From positions 744,001-808,000 of the forward strand of contig NZ_VCNA01000001.1 in NCBI RefSeq assembly GCF_006170445.1: DNA of 64,000 nt, given 5' to 3'. Within the stretch, counting starts at the first letter, position 1. Each line of letters starts with the position of its first letter. This document shows positions 27,425 to 35,703 of the stretch, in pieces. The position numbers and the translations under genes were made by a program. Origin of the DNA: Brevibacillus dissolubilis (GTDB lineage: Bacteria > Bacillota > Bacilli > Brevibacillales > Brevibacillaceae). The notes under the pieces were generated by a model, which was not told the origin of the DNA, ran no database searches, and was given only the letters and a program-made list of their open reading frames with translations.

Positions 27425-28228
27425 CTATCCCTTTATACCATAGACGATTTCCATCCGGTTCCCATGGGCATCTGACGGTGGGTCGGCAGGGACTGATACC
27501 AGCTGCAGTCGATAGCAGTCTGTGCTTGCTGCTTGCGCCGTCACTGCCAACACCAATGCGTCTACGAGATCATCTCTTGCCACGTCTTTACGCAGGTAAC
27601 GGCTGAGCGCTTCACCGATGAAGTTCTCCGCCTCTGCGACGTATGATCTCAAGACCCTGAGCCGTTCGCTGTAGCCATCCTGGGTCTTTTTGTTATGGGC
27701 CATCGAATGACCGCCGTTCAGACCATGAAAGCACAGCTCTGGATGGGCTTCCCGAAGCCTTCCGCGTGCCTCGGGGTACTTATGCAGGAATTGATCCACC
27801 TCACGAATCTTCTGGGTGATCTGCCATGATTGGCGGGACAGTCCCCGCCCAACAGTCTCGCGGTTGCGGGCGTTGGCCTCCCCGTAAGCTTCGGCATAGA
27901 CGGCGGGACGCGATGGGACGGGGAACACGCTTGATTTTCGCTTCGCATCCAGCAGCTTACGCGCCAGATTGTCACACTCGCGGACGGGGAGGCTCGCGTC
28001 GGGCAAGCCGATTGGCATGTCAATCAGGATCAGAGCGGCGGATTCGGCATAGGTCATAAAGAGATGTTCGATGGAGGTGAACACGGTGAGCGTTGGGACC
28101 ATCGTGGAAGGTGTTACTGATTCTGTGTCAACGGTTGCAGGCAAGACTGGTACGGCTGGTACGGCTGGCAAAGCGGCAGCGATCCATCCGGCCCGGCAAC
28201 CGTCTACACCGACAAAGAGGGGGTTCAT
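27425..28228 (-). CDS. DUF429 family protein
   Basis: A 267-aa protein beginning FVGVDGCRAGWIAAAL, with ILIDMPIGLPD (about 85), RECDNLARKLL and DDLVDALVLAVTA near the end. These acidic motifs fit the DUF429 family, an RNase H-like fold predicted to be a nuclease; its biological role is unknown. A Pro/Val/Thr-rich insertion (about 20-55) separates the first motif from the rest. The ATG at 28228 follows AGGAGG with 8-nt spacing and matches the family start; a longer frame to 28276 adds unrelated residues. It lies 63 nt after the acyl-CoA dehydrogenase gene in the same direction. Confidence 0.82.
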   Translation of the reverse strand: MNPLFVGVDGCRAGWIAAALPAVPAVPVLPATVDTESVTPSTMVPTLTVFTSIEHLFMTYAESAALILIDMPIGLPDASLPVRECDNLARKLLDAKRKSSVFPVPSRPAVYAEAYGEANARNRETVGRGLSRQSWQITQKIREVDQFLHKYPEARGRLREAHPELCFHGLNGGHSMAHNKKTQDGYSERLRVLRSYVAEAENFIGEALSRYLRKDVARDDLVDALVLAVTAQAASTDCYRLQLVSVPADPPSDAHGNRMEIVYGIKG

Positions 28229-28291
28229 AGGTTGGTCCTCCTGATCGAAATAGGCATGGTTGGGATCAGTGAACATGTAGTTCTGTCCTTT

Positions 28292-30124
28292 TTACACGCT
28301 CCCCTGCTTCTCTCCTGCAGGGTTCCCCACATAAGCGGCTACGCTCTCCACCGACACAGGCTGATACTCCACCAATGGTTCAAAAAACAGCACATCCACC
28401 AAGAGATCATCCCGAATGCCACGGTGCACATCGACGGCAAAATGCTTTTTCCAATAGAGCTGGGCCAGCAGATATTTGCGGGCATTCCCGTCGCAGTTCA
28501 CCTGATCCTGCGCCTCTTCCACGATGCAGAGCAGTGAATAGATGTCGACCATATGATCGGCGATCGCTTTGAGCTTGTAATTGAGGTACATCTCTTCCCG
28601 CTTGGTCAGGTAGATGAGATTGTCGCGCAAAAGGGTCAGCTCTTCACTAAGGCGGGCGGCAAAAGGCTGAGATAAAGGGTGGGTCAAGCGGCTTACCCGC
28701 TCTGCTGCCACCTCCATGAACACGAGATGTCCGTTTTCCTTTTCCATCACGCGGAGCAGGTCGAGGGCGAGGATGTTGGACGTGCCTTCCCAGACGGTGG
28801 TCACTTGGGCATCGCGGAGCAGACGCGGAGTTACGTATTCTTCGATAAAACCGTTGCCGCCGTGGATTTCAATCGCGGTATGGGCGGCTTCGACGGCCTC
28901 CTCCCCTGTGCGGTATTTGAGCAACGGGATGAGGAGGCGTGCCATGAGACGGTCTTGCTCACCTGCATTTTCATACGTATATACTTTATCAAAATATTCA
29001 ATCATCGAAAACACAGCAGCATTGCTCACTTCCAAGTCAACCAGCAGGGAGATCATCATCTCACGTACCATCGGGTAATCGCTGATCGTCGAGCCAAACG
29101 CTTTGCGGCTGTCTGCATAATACTTCGCCTCGTAAAAGGCACGGCGCATCATGCCAATCGAAGCGATCGCGTTGCAGATGCGGGAGATGTTGAGCGCTTC
29201 GGCCATGTACTTGAAGCCCTTGTCAGGCTCGCCGATCAGGTAGCCCTCTGCCCCTTCGAGGATGACTTCAGCAGATGGGACGGCGTTGACACCCAGCTTT
29301 TCTTTGAGCCGGCGGACGGAGATGCTGTTCTTCTCCCCGTCTGGCTTGATCCATGGTACGAGAAAAAGTCCCAGACCCTTGGTTCCCGGCTTACTCGCAT
29401 CGACACGGGCCATCACGGTCGCGACCATGGCTCCGGCATTGCTTGCGAAAAACTTCTCTCCTGTTAATCGGTAGACATTCTCCTGCCCCTCTACTTTCTC
29501 AGCAATGGTCTGATTGGCTCCGACATCTGAACCGCCTTGACGTTCGGTCAGCCAGGTGGCTCCTTCGTACAGGGTGGCATAGTCGAGGGAGGTCAGGCCG
29601 GTCAGGTAGTCACTCTTTTGCTGGTGATTGCCATAGCGGTGTAGCAGATAGGCGGCCGACATGGTAAGCGTCACGGGACAGTAGAAGCCCGGCTCGGACT
29701 GGCTGAGCAGATAGCCCATGAAGTACGAGTACATGTAGGGAACCGTCCTGCCGAGCTGTGGCACGGGGTTGTACAGATGACCGACGATCCCCGCTCCGTA
29801 TACCTCCGCGACCGTCTGTCTGTAGCCTTCATTGGTCACGATCTCCGATATATCTTCGCCGAGGCGATTGTACTTGCGCAGCTTGGGCTTTCCTTCGCCA
29901 CTGTCGGTGTAGGCGGCGCGCTGGTCGATTGGGCCTGCTACGCGTGCGCCGAAGGCTTCGAGTTCTTGTTTGGCCCACTCCTGCAGGCTTGGGTCGAGGT
30001 AGCGCCCGATCAGGTAGGACAGGTTGGGGTCAGCGGTGTAAAAGTTGTCATGAAGCGGGTTACGCGGGTGCGGGATGTTGTCTCCGTAGGTGCGGCTGTT
30101 GATCTCCCCTTGGATATTTCTCAT
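28292..30124 (-). CDS. AidB-like acyl-CoA dehydrogenase
   Basis: A 610-aa FAD flavoprotein. ACAD-type motifs include TWLTERQGGSDVGANQT, GEKFFASNAG, the FAD/substrate segment RKAFGSTISDYPMVREM, and the C-terminal HTAIEIHGGNGFIEEY and TVWEGTSNILALDLLRV. Size, the N-terminal extension (NPLHDNFYTADPNL) and the EGTSNI ending place it near AidB and very-long-chain dehydrogenases rather than the 380-aa short-chain enzymes. AidB in E. coli responds to alkylation damage, but many relatives oxidise branched or fatty acyl-CoA. The start at 30124 follows AGGAGG. It sits behind a MerR regulator in an apparent operon, so acyl-CoA metabolism is likelier than DNA repair. Confidence 0.87.
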   Translation of the reverse strand: MRNIQGEINSRTYGDNIPHPRNPLHDNFYTADPNLSYLIGRYLDPSLQEWAKQELEAFGARVAGPIDQRAAYTDSGEGKPKLRKYNRLGEDISEIVTNEGYRQTVAEVYGAGIVGHLYNPVPQLGRTVPYMYSYFMGYLLSQSEPGFYCPVTLTMSAAYLLHRYGNHQQKSDYLTGLTSLDYATLYEGATWLTERQGGSDVGANQTIAEKVEGQENVYRLTGEKFFASNAGAMVATVMARVDASKPGTKGLGLFLVPWIKPDGEKNSISVRRLKEKLGVNAVPSAEVILEGAEGYLIGEPDKGFKYMAEALNISRICNAIASIGMMRRAFYEAKYYADSRKAFGSTISDYPMVREMMISLLVDLEVSNAAVFSMIEYFDKVYTYENAGEQDRLMARLLIPLLKYRTGEEAVEAAHTAIEIHGGNGFIEEYVTPRLLRDAQVTTVWEGTSNILALDLLRVMEKENGHLVFMEVAAERVSRLTHPLSQPFAARLSEELTLLRDNLIYLTKREEMYLNYKLKAIADHMVDIYSLLCIVEEAQDQVNCDGNARKYLLAQLYWKKHFAVDVHRGIRDDLLVDVLFFEPLVEYQPVSVESVAAYVGNPAGEKQGSV

Positions 30125-30194
30125 CGTGATCCTCCTTTGGTGTCGGCACATGCCCTGGGATTGGATTAGGGGGATGGTCGGAGATGAGTTCGGG

Positions 30195-30692
30195 TTACGA
30201 GTCTGATTCGCTTTCCACGCTTTCCGACTCTAGCTCGTGCCATCTCTGCTCGAATTTTTCCTTGAATTGCAGGATTTCTTCCCGCAGCAGCTTAAGCTCC
30301 TGGATGCGTTCGTCAATCTCTTGCAGCTTTTGGTTGCCATAAGAAATCGTTCGTTCCAACTGCTTGCGTCCGGTGCGGTCTTCGTGGAACAGCTCGATCA
30401 TTTCTTTGATCTCGTCGAGGGAAAAACCAAACCGCTTGCCACGCAGGATCAGCTTCAGACGAGCGCGGTCGGAGCGAGTGTAGAGGCGGTTGCCTTTTTC
30501 TGAGCGGACGGGTCGCAGGAGGCCAAGCTCCTCGTAGTAGCGGATGGTGCGGGTGCTGATGTCGAGTTCGGCTGCGAGGTCTGAGATGGTGAGCAGTGGG
30601 TGGTCGGCTTGCGGTTGAGTGTTTTGGGGCTGATCTGGTTGGGATTGATCAGAATGGGGTTTTCCATCGGATGGATTGGGTTGTTGGTTCAT
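30195..30692 (-). CDS. MerR family transcriptional regulator (LiuR-like context)
   Basis: A 165-aa regulator. A Gln/Pro-rich tail (1-32) precedes a MerR helix-turn-helix with wing (ISDLAAELDISTRTIRYYEELGLLRP, then KGNRLYTRSDRARL). A long coiled coil (about 100-155) serves for dimerisation. No Cys pair for metal sensing is present, so the signal is probably not a metal. It lies 70 nt upstream of the acyl-CoA dehydrogenase in the same direction, like MerR-type LiuR with branched-chain acyl-CoA genes. A perfect palindrome overlaps its own predicted promoter. Confidence 0.88.
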   Translation of the reverse strand: MNQQPNPSDGKPHSDQSQPDQPQNTQPQADHPLLTISDLAAELDISTRTIRYYEELGLLRPVRSEKGNRLYTRSDRARLKLILRGKRFGFSLDEIKEMIELFHEDRTGRKQLERTISYGNQKLQEIDERIQELKLLREEILQFKEKFEQRWHELESESVESESDS

Positions 30693-30736
30693 AACGAGAG
30701 GCGCCTTTCTTACTTATACTGGTAATCTCATCTTAG

Positions 30737-30758
30737 TTGACGTTAACGTTAACGTCAA
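30737..30758. promoter_or_regulatory. perfect 22-bp palindromic operator overlapping the merR promoter
   Basis: TTGACGTTAAC followed directly by its exact inverse GTTAACGTCAA. On the minus strand TTGACG also serves as -35, with TAAGAT 17 bp downstream as -10, so a bound dimer would cover the -35 box and most of the spacer. This is the expected layout for autorepression by the MerR-type protein. Confidence 0.8.
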
Positions 30759-30827
30759 GCTGGCGACTGTCCGCATGGGCTGATAGTGCTTGATTGGAGT
30801 TACGTCCTGTTTTCGGGGTGAACATAG

Positions 30828-30867
30828 AAAAAAGACGTTCCGCTCATCGAAACAGCGTAACGTCTTT
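30828..30867 (-). terminator. intrinsic terminator after the 37-aa gene
   Basis: AAAGACGTT and AACGTCTTT form the outer stem with an inner GCT/AGC; the minus strand continues into TTTTTTC. It closes the small-gene transcript (and possibly the phospho-signalling operon upstream). Confidence 0.75.
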
Positions 30868-30906
30868 ACGGGTTTGATCCATCCGGCGCTCTACAGCCCC
30901 GGTGTT

Positions 30907-31020
30907 CTAGCGCTCTTGATCCTCATTTTGCTTGCCGCGAACCTTTTCATTGGTCACGATTTCAGCTGGTTTGCCTTTGCTCATTTCTTGGTGGATGTTG
31001 ACGTTTTTATTCTTGGACAT
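30907..31020 (-). CDS. small hydrophilic protein, 37 aa, unknown function
   Basis: ATG at 31020 to TAG at 30907. The protein is highly charged and polar, beginning MSKNKNVNIHQEMSKGK and ending GKQNEDQER, with no Cys and no hydrophobic stretch. An AAGGATGG ribosome site precedes it and a terminator follows at a short distance, which supports a real gene. It lies downstream of the FHA gene in the same direction. I do not recognise the family. Confidence 0.55.
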   Translation of the reverse strand: MSKNKNVNIHQEMSKGKPAEIVTNEKVRGKQNEDQER

Positions 31021-31104
31021 GGTTGATCCATCCTTTTTTCCGTGGTATTGGGTCTGCACCTGTATTATGTCCGCCGGGTGGATGGATCATGTAAAAAGTC
31101 AGGG

Positions 31105-31764
31105 TTAGAGCTGCACGCGGAAATCCAGATTGGCGATGACCAGTGCATCCCCGTCCTGCAGCGGGTACTCGCGGTCGCGCTCCAGTCGCTGGTGGTTGAG
31201 CCGGGTGCCGTTGGTGCTGTGGTCGGCGATGGTGTAATCCACGCCGTTGAAGCGGATGGTGGCATGGCGGTTGCTCACGTACAGATGCTCTTGAAAAAAC
31301 TCTTTGGCAAAATCCCCGTCGCGGCCAATCACACCGCCGTAGAGCGGGATCTCGATGGAAAAGCCGCCTCGTATGGCAACCAGACGAAGCTGTTGCATGC
31401 GGACGGTGTGGGATGCGCCTCCGGTATGAGAAGCGGCCGATGTAGCGGTGGATGGTTGAGCATTGCTTTTCTGATCGGGAGCGGACTGTCTGTTGATGGC
31501 AGAGCTGTCCCCGCTCTCCTGACCCGCTGCGGATGATCGGTCATCAGCACCGTTGTCCCGACCAAGTGGGAAAGGCGCATCAGGCGAGAACGGTGCCGTC
31601 TCTCCCGGATTCGGGTTCGGAGTCGGAGCAGGCGCCTCCCCTCCTCCCCCTGCCGGGACGCGCTCAGGACGGATGTAGGAGATGTCCATCCGGCACTTTT
31701 CACAGTCCATCATACTGATATCGTTGTGGTGGTTGCAGTTTTCACAGATTCGTACTTCTAACAT
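31105..31764 (-). CDS. zinc-ribbon FHA-domain protein
   Basis: A 219-aa protein. Residues 1-25 hold CENC and CEKC, a small zinc ribbon. A disordered Pro/Ala/Ser-rich linker (about 35-120) leads to a C-terminal FHA domain with GVIGRDGD, SNRHATIRF and HSTNGTRLNHQRL, the residues that bind phosphothreonine. It is the last gene of the phospho-signalling operon, so it probably reads marks placed by the Ser/Thr kinase two genes upstream and removed by the PP2C enzyme. No membrane segment. The gap to the coiled-coil gene is 13 nt. Confidence 0.9.
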   Translation of the reverse strand: MLEVRICENCNHHNDISMMDCEKCRMDISYIRPERVPAGGGGEAPAPTPNPNPGETAPFSPDAPFPLGRDNGADDRSSAAGQESGDSSAINRQSAPDQKSNAQPSTATSAASHTGGASHTVRMQQLRLVAIRGGFSIEIPLYGGVIGRDGDFAKEFFQEHLYVSNRHATIRFNGVDYTIADHSTNGTRLNHQRLERDREYPLQDGDALVIANLDFRVQL

Positions 31765-31777
31765 GGCGGGCGACTCC

Positions 31778-33184
31778 TTACTCCAGTGTCATCCGCTTCG
31801 GCTCAGCCGGGCGGCGTGCCGTCTGGTCTTTTGTCTTTTTCAGCACGGTTTTGTTGCGGGTATCGACGATGCGGGCGTATTTTTCGTCAGGGGGAGCGAG
31901 ATTTTCATTGGCGATCACGATGCCTTTTTCCATCAGCTTCTCTCTGACGGCGCTGTAGTTAGTGCAGAACAGCTCCATGCTCTCCTTGATCTGGAGCTTG
32001 TCACGGCTGGTCAGTTCGCGTGGTTCGTCACTGTAGCCTGTCACCTCGAACAAAATACTGCCGTTGTCAGAGGTCATCACGTTGACCGCGGTGTTGTCGG
32101 CAAGGCCGTACATGTTGTGCAGGACGTTTCGCTTCGGGGTCTGGATCGTGTCGGTTGCGATGATCTCATAGCCCAGCTCGCGCATCACCTCGTTGACGGT
32201 CTCGGCGATGTATTCCTGCTCTTCTTTTTTCCGCAGCTGCTCTTGGAGGGCTGTGATCTGCGACTCCAGCGTCCGAATCGCGGTGGCGGTATCGGCAGTC
32301 TGCGCCAGCGTCTCATCCGGCGCGAGCCTAAGCAGTGCCGCGACAGACGTATAGGTCAGGTAGAGTTCTGTCCGCTTCTCTTCTTGTGCCTGTCTGCGTT
32401 CGATCTCGACGTCATAGCGTTTTTTCGTGGATAAAAAGGCCTTGGTACGCGATTCGATCAGGGACGCGAGGTATGCCTGATCTGCCTGTTGGCTGGCAAA
32501 CAGCGCATGAACCGAATCGTACAGTGCATAAATCTCATGTTTACTTTCAATGAACGGGCTGTTCAAATACGGTTCGACCGCGGCTTCGAACACGGCGACG
32601 GCCTCGTCCAGATTCACCTCAACTGGCTTAGGTGCGCCTGGGAAATGGACGGGTGTGTGTATATGACTCTCACGCTTCAGGTCTAACGACTGTCTGCGCT
32701 TCACTTCCAGCTCGCTTGCCGCCGCGAGAAACTCCTGCTCGGCCCGCGAATAGGCGACCTGCTTGGCATACTCTGTCAGCCGGTCAGAATGCAGCCGCAG
32801 CTTGCCGTTCATCGTCTGACGGGTCTGTGACAGCAGACGTCCGATGCCCTGCAGATAGGAGCGCATCGGGTCTACATCACGCACCGAGTAGCTGCCTGGG
32901 AATGCGTCGATCTGACGGAGCAGCTGGTCTCGGAGGTGTTGCACAGGCTCGATGTAGTAGGCATCCAGCCCCATTTCCTTCGCCTGATCCAAGCCAGACT
33001 GGGCATAGATCGCAAGCTCCCGACGCAGCTGTGACAATTCATCATGGGCTTGTTCAATCTCATGATCCAGCCAGTTCATCTCTTGACGGCGTCGTTCTTC
33101 TTGGATGCGGCGCTGGCGTTCTGCCTCCTGCCTGCGCCGTTGCTCTTCTTGTACCGAAAAATCACTGTATTTGGGGCCGCTCAT
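31778..33184 (-). CDS. coiled-coil protein of the phospho-signalling operon, unknown function
   Basis: 468 aa, soluble. The N-terminal SGPKYSDF is followed by a very Arg/Gln/Glu-rich helix (about 10-40), then long helical stretches to about 345 (RELAIYAQSGLDQAKEMG; QITALQEQLRKKEEQEYI) and a more globular C-terminal part with ILFEVTGYSDEPRELT. The ATG at 33184 is two bases after the kinase stop, with AAAGGAG overlapping it, so it is translationally coupled to the kinase. That makes it a candidate kinase substrate or adaptor. I do not recognise an enzymatic domain. Confidence 0.75.
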   Translation of the reverse strand: MSGPKYSDFSVQEEQRRRQEAERQRRIQEERRRQEMNWLDHEIEQAHDELSQLRRELAIYAQSGLDQAKEMGLDAYYIEPVQHLRDQLLRQIDAFPGSYSVRDVDPMRSYLQGIGRLLSQTRQTMNGKLRLHSDRLTEYAKQVAYSRAEQEFLAAASELEVKRRQSLDLKRESHIHTPVHFPGAPKPVEVNLDEAVAVFEAAVEPYLNSPFIESKHEIYALYDSVHALFASQQADQAYLASLIESRTKAFLSTKKRYDVEIERRQAQEEKRTELYLTYTSVAALLRLAPDETLAQTADTATAIRTLESQITALQEQLRKKEEQEYIAETVNEVMRELGYEIIATDTIQTPKRNVLHNMYGLADNTAVNVMTSDNGSILFEVTGYSDEPRELTSRDKLQIKESMELFCTNYSAVREKLMEKGIVIANENLAPPDEKYARIVDTRNKTVLKKTKDQTARRPAEPKRMTLE

Positions 33185-33186
33185 GG

Positions 33187-34851
33187 TCAGACTCCTTTTT
33201 GCACAAGCTTTTTCCACTCTTCGATGTGACGGCTAAAGCCCAGATGATCCAGCCAGGCGAAGAAATATTCATCAGCGAGCAGCTGATTGGCGAACTCCTC
33301 CAGCTGACTTCTGTTGGCATAGAGGTAATCGACCAGCTCATCTGGTGAACGGAACTCCTTACGCTGCCACTTGAACACATCGCTTGCTTTGAGCAGGAAG
33401 GCGAGACGGAAGTAGATATCCCGTTTGATCTTCGTGCCGCCCCCAGCCGCTTTGCGCAGACTGCGGATCTGCTCTACCTGTGCTTTGTCATACTGTTTAT
33501 GCTCCATGTAAAATTCTAACGCACCTGTGGTCAGCAGGTTGTAGGCATCCTGATCCACCTCTGGAAGCTTGGCATGCATCTTCTCTGCCAGTTGGAGCAG
33601 GTCTTGAAGATTTGTGCCCATCCAGTACAGCGGAGCGTTCGGGTGGAGCGTATAGATCATTTTGAACATCCCGAAATCGAGATTTTTCTCATATTCGACG
33701 ATGTCCATGATCTTGGAGGCGACATCCTGTCCGACCTGCTTGGCATGGTCGCTGACGAAGCCACGGTAGAGCTGCTTCTTGCCGTCCACCCAGTTTTCCG
33801 CAAGCACGGTTGCCAGATGATCCAACTCATAGATTTCTTGCCCGTTAAAACGGTATGGCTTGATGTTAGCGGTGTGGCGGTCTTCCTTCAGCTCGACGTA
33901 CTCGCCCTTCAGCCACTTGTTGACCTGCTCGTAGCCCCAGCGGTTTTGGCGGTCTTTGAGAGTGAGGCCGCGGATCAGCTGCACCATGCGCGGCTGGAGT
34001 CCGGATGGGATCGGCAGCTGGTCGACAAGCGTGATCTTGAGAATCTGCTGGTCGGTCATCCCGTAGAACGGATTGATCCCGGTCACGAGGTACAAGAGCG
34101 TAATCCCGAACGAATAGTAGTCAGACAGCGGGAAAATAAAGCCGTTTGCCGTCTCTGGAGCCGCATATCCAAGCGTACGGGAAGCGCTGGTCAGGCGTAC
34201 AGACTGGTTGTCATCGAGGATGGAAGAGATCCCGAAGTCACCGATGACGACGTTTTGCAGATCGTCTGTGAAAAACAGGTTGTTCGGTTTCACATCGCGG
34301 TGGATCATATTTTTTTGATGCAGGGCAAGTAGACCTTCGTTGATGGACGGAATCACGGTTTCCATCAGGAAGTGGGAGTCGAGCGGAGCTTTTTTCAGCA
34401 GGTCTCCATTGCGGTAGAACGGCATGATCTCAAAAAAGCGGCCTTCTACCTCACCCGTGTCAAGGATCTGGATGACATACGGGGATTGGATCGATTGGAT
34501 CAGCTCGACGACTTCTCGCTTTGGATGCTTGGACGGGTGATACAGCTTGGCGACATATTCACGGTTGCCGTCTGAACAGACGAACAGAGCCGCCTCCCCT
34601 GTGTTGTCAGCGAGTACGCCGATGATGGTGTACGTGTCTTTGAGCACACTTCCGACGTTGATATAGCTTGGAGCCGCGTGGCGTTGGGCTTGTCCGTCCG
34701 TGCCCATCACAGCGGTGGCATTGTTCCCTGGCATGACGACGGTGGCTTGTCCTTCTGGCATCACCATCGTAGCATTGCTGTCCGGCATGACGACCGTGGC
34801 GTTGCTGTCCGGCATCATCACGGTTTTTGGTGGTTGTTGATTATCAGACAT
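33187..34851 (-). CDS. Hanks-type Ser/Thr protein kinase
   Basis: 554 aa, no membrane segment. After an unusual N-terminal tail of repeated (T/M)VVMP(D/E/G)xNAT-like units (about 8-48) comes a kinase domain (about 70-330). The invariant Lys is in EYVAKLYHP, the catalytic loop is IHRDVKPNN, the metal-binding DFG is in IGDFGISS, and LGYAAPE matches APE. The glycine loop is weak (GVLADNTGEA). The C-terminal 220 residues are helical and of unknown role. The start at 34851 has AAAGGAG at 8-nt spacing. Its position between a membrane protein and the coiled-coil and FHA genes, with PP2C in the same operon, gives a full write-erase-read set. Confidence 0.93.
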   Translation of the reverse strand: MSDNQQPPKTVMMPDSNATVVMPDSNATMVMPEGQATVVMPGNNATAVMGTDGQAQRHAAPSYINVGSVLKDTYTIIGVLADNTGEAALFVCSDGNREYVAKLYHPSKHPKREVVELIQSIQSPYVIQILDTGEVEGRFFEIMPFYRNGDLLKKAPLDSHFLMETVIPSINEGLLALHQKNMIHRDVKPNNLFFTDDLQNVVIGDFGISSILDDNQSVRLTSASRTLGYAAPETANGFIFPLSDYYSFGITLLYLVTGINPFYGMTDQQILKITLVDQLPIPSGLQPRMVQLIRGLTLKDRQNRWGYEQVNKWLKGEYVELKEDRHTANIKPYRFNGQEIYELDHLATVLAENWVDGKKQLYRGFVSDHAKQVGQDVASKIMDIVEYEKNLDFGMFKMIYTLHPNAPLYWMGTNLQDLLQLAEKMHAKLPEVDQDAYNLLTTGALEFYMEHKQYDKAQVEQIRSLRKAAGGGTKIKRDIYFRLAFLLKASDVFKWQRKEFRSPDELVDYLYANRSQLEEFANQLLADEYFFAWLDHLGFSRHIEEWKKLVQKGV

Positions 34852-34883
34852 GAGCATATCTCCTTTACGTTGGGTACGCAAAA

Positions 34884-35519
34884 CTAACGAAGAATCAGAT
34901 ATTTTACCAAAATACATAAAAAGAGAATAATAACGGCGGTCAAAACACCAGACCGAACATAACTCCTATCAAGCTGTCTGTGAGAAGCCATGTCTTCTTC
35001 AAGCAATTCCTCACTGCGGACCCGTTGGTAGACTTCAACTAAATCTTTATCCTGTACATCACTTGCCCTGAGGCTGTTACGGATTAAGAGGTCTAGTGGT
35101 ACCTGTTTGTTTTCGATCATCAGGGAGAGGACTTTCCCTTGCACCTCTTCTTTTGCGAGGTAGTCCTGAACCGTTACTGCCTCTACTAAATCAATGGCAT
35201 ATTCGTTATGTTCCAACAAACGTTCCGACTCCTCGATCATCCCGAGCAATTGGGAATGCAGTGCCAGTACGTGTGTTTGAAATTCATTGACTTGGGAGAG
35301 ATTGCTGCAGTCCATAGGCAGTGCTTGAATCTGATCCGCCAGTTCATAGGCACGGGCCGAAAACAGCTCCATCTGATGGATCTGTTGCAATCTCTGATAC
35401 TCCTCACTGCTGATGATTTCATCCTGTAACATCGCTGCAAGCTTATCTTCCGTGTTCATGCAACCCGCGAGAAGACTGGACAGCCTGCGAATCGAATCAG
35501 AGAGAATCGCGTCACTCAT
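34884..35519 (-). CDS. tail-anchored member (A) of the five-paralogue operon family
   Basis: 211 aa. Motif 1 near the N-terminus reads LSSLLAGCMNTEDKL, then EYQRLQQIHQMELFSARAYELADQI. Motif 2 (about 125-168) reads VLSLMIENKQVPLDLLIRNS and then VEVYQRVRSEE. A single C-terminal membrane helix (GVLTAVIILFLCILVKYLIL) makes it tail-anchored with the helical part in the cytoplasm. The same two motifs recur in the proteins at 38469, 39423, 40322 and 42021. The ATG overlaps the stop of the short open frame upstream (TGATG). Function unknown. Confidence 0.75.
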   Translation of the reverse strand: MSDAILSDSIRRLSSLLAGCMNTEDKLAAMLQDEIISSEEYQRLQQIHQMELFSARAYELADQIQALPMDCSNLSQVNEFQTHVLALHSQLLGMIEESERLLEHNEYAIDLVEAVTVQDYLAKEEVQGKVLSLMIENKQVPLDLLIRNSLRASDVQDKDLVEVYQRVRSEELLEEDMASHRQLDRSYVRSGVLTAVIILFLCILVKYLILR

Positions 35520-35521
35520 CA

Positions 35522-35703
35522 CTTTTTCCTACCTTTACTTGCGATCAACACGGCAATGTACGCGTCTCTTCGACCGCCCATCTGCTGATCCACACAGCAG
35601 CACCGAAAAGCCCACAGACACTCAGGATCTCCGGCCAACAGCTCATGGACACGCGCGGAGAACTGCTCTACTTCCCGCCTCGCTTCAGACGTTCCCCACT
35701 CTT
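35522..35703 (-). pseudogene. possible gene remnant or leaderless small gene between PP2C and membrane protein A
   Basis: Directly after the PP2C stop (TAA at 35704-35706) the same frame stays open for about 60 codons and ends at a TGA that overlaps the next start (TGATG). The translated stretch looks protein-like (RVHELLAGDPECLWAFR; RRDAYIAVLIASKGRKK) and its end recalls a PP2C C-terminus (GGHDNITVILMACK). No ATG or GTG with a ribosome site precedes most of it. It may be the decayed end of a duplicated phosphatase, a readthrough extension, or chance. Confidence 0.3.

Noticed and set aside
28292-30124. Naming the dehydrogenase a DNA-alkylation repair protein
   Set aside because: AidB similarity alone does not show this; the MerR/LiuR-like context favours acyl-CoA metabolism.
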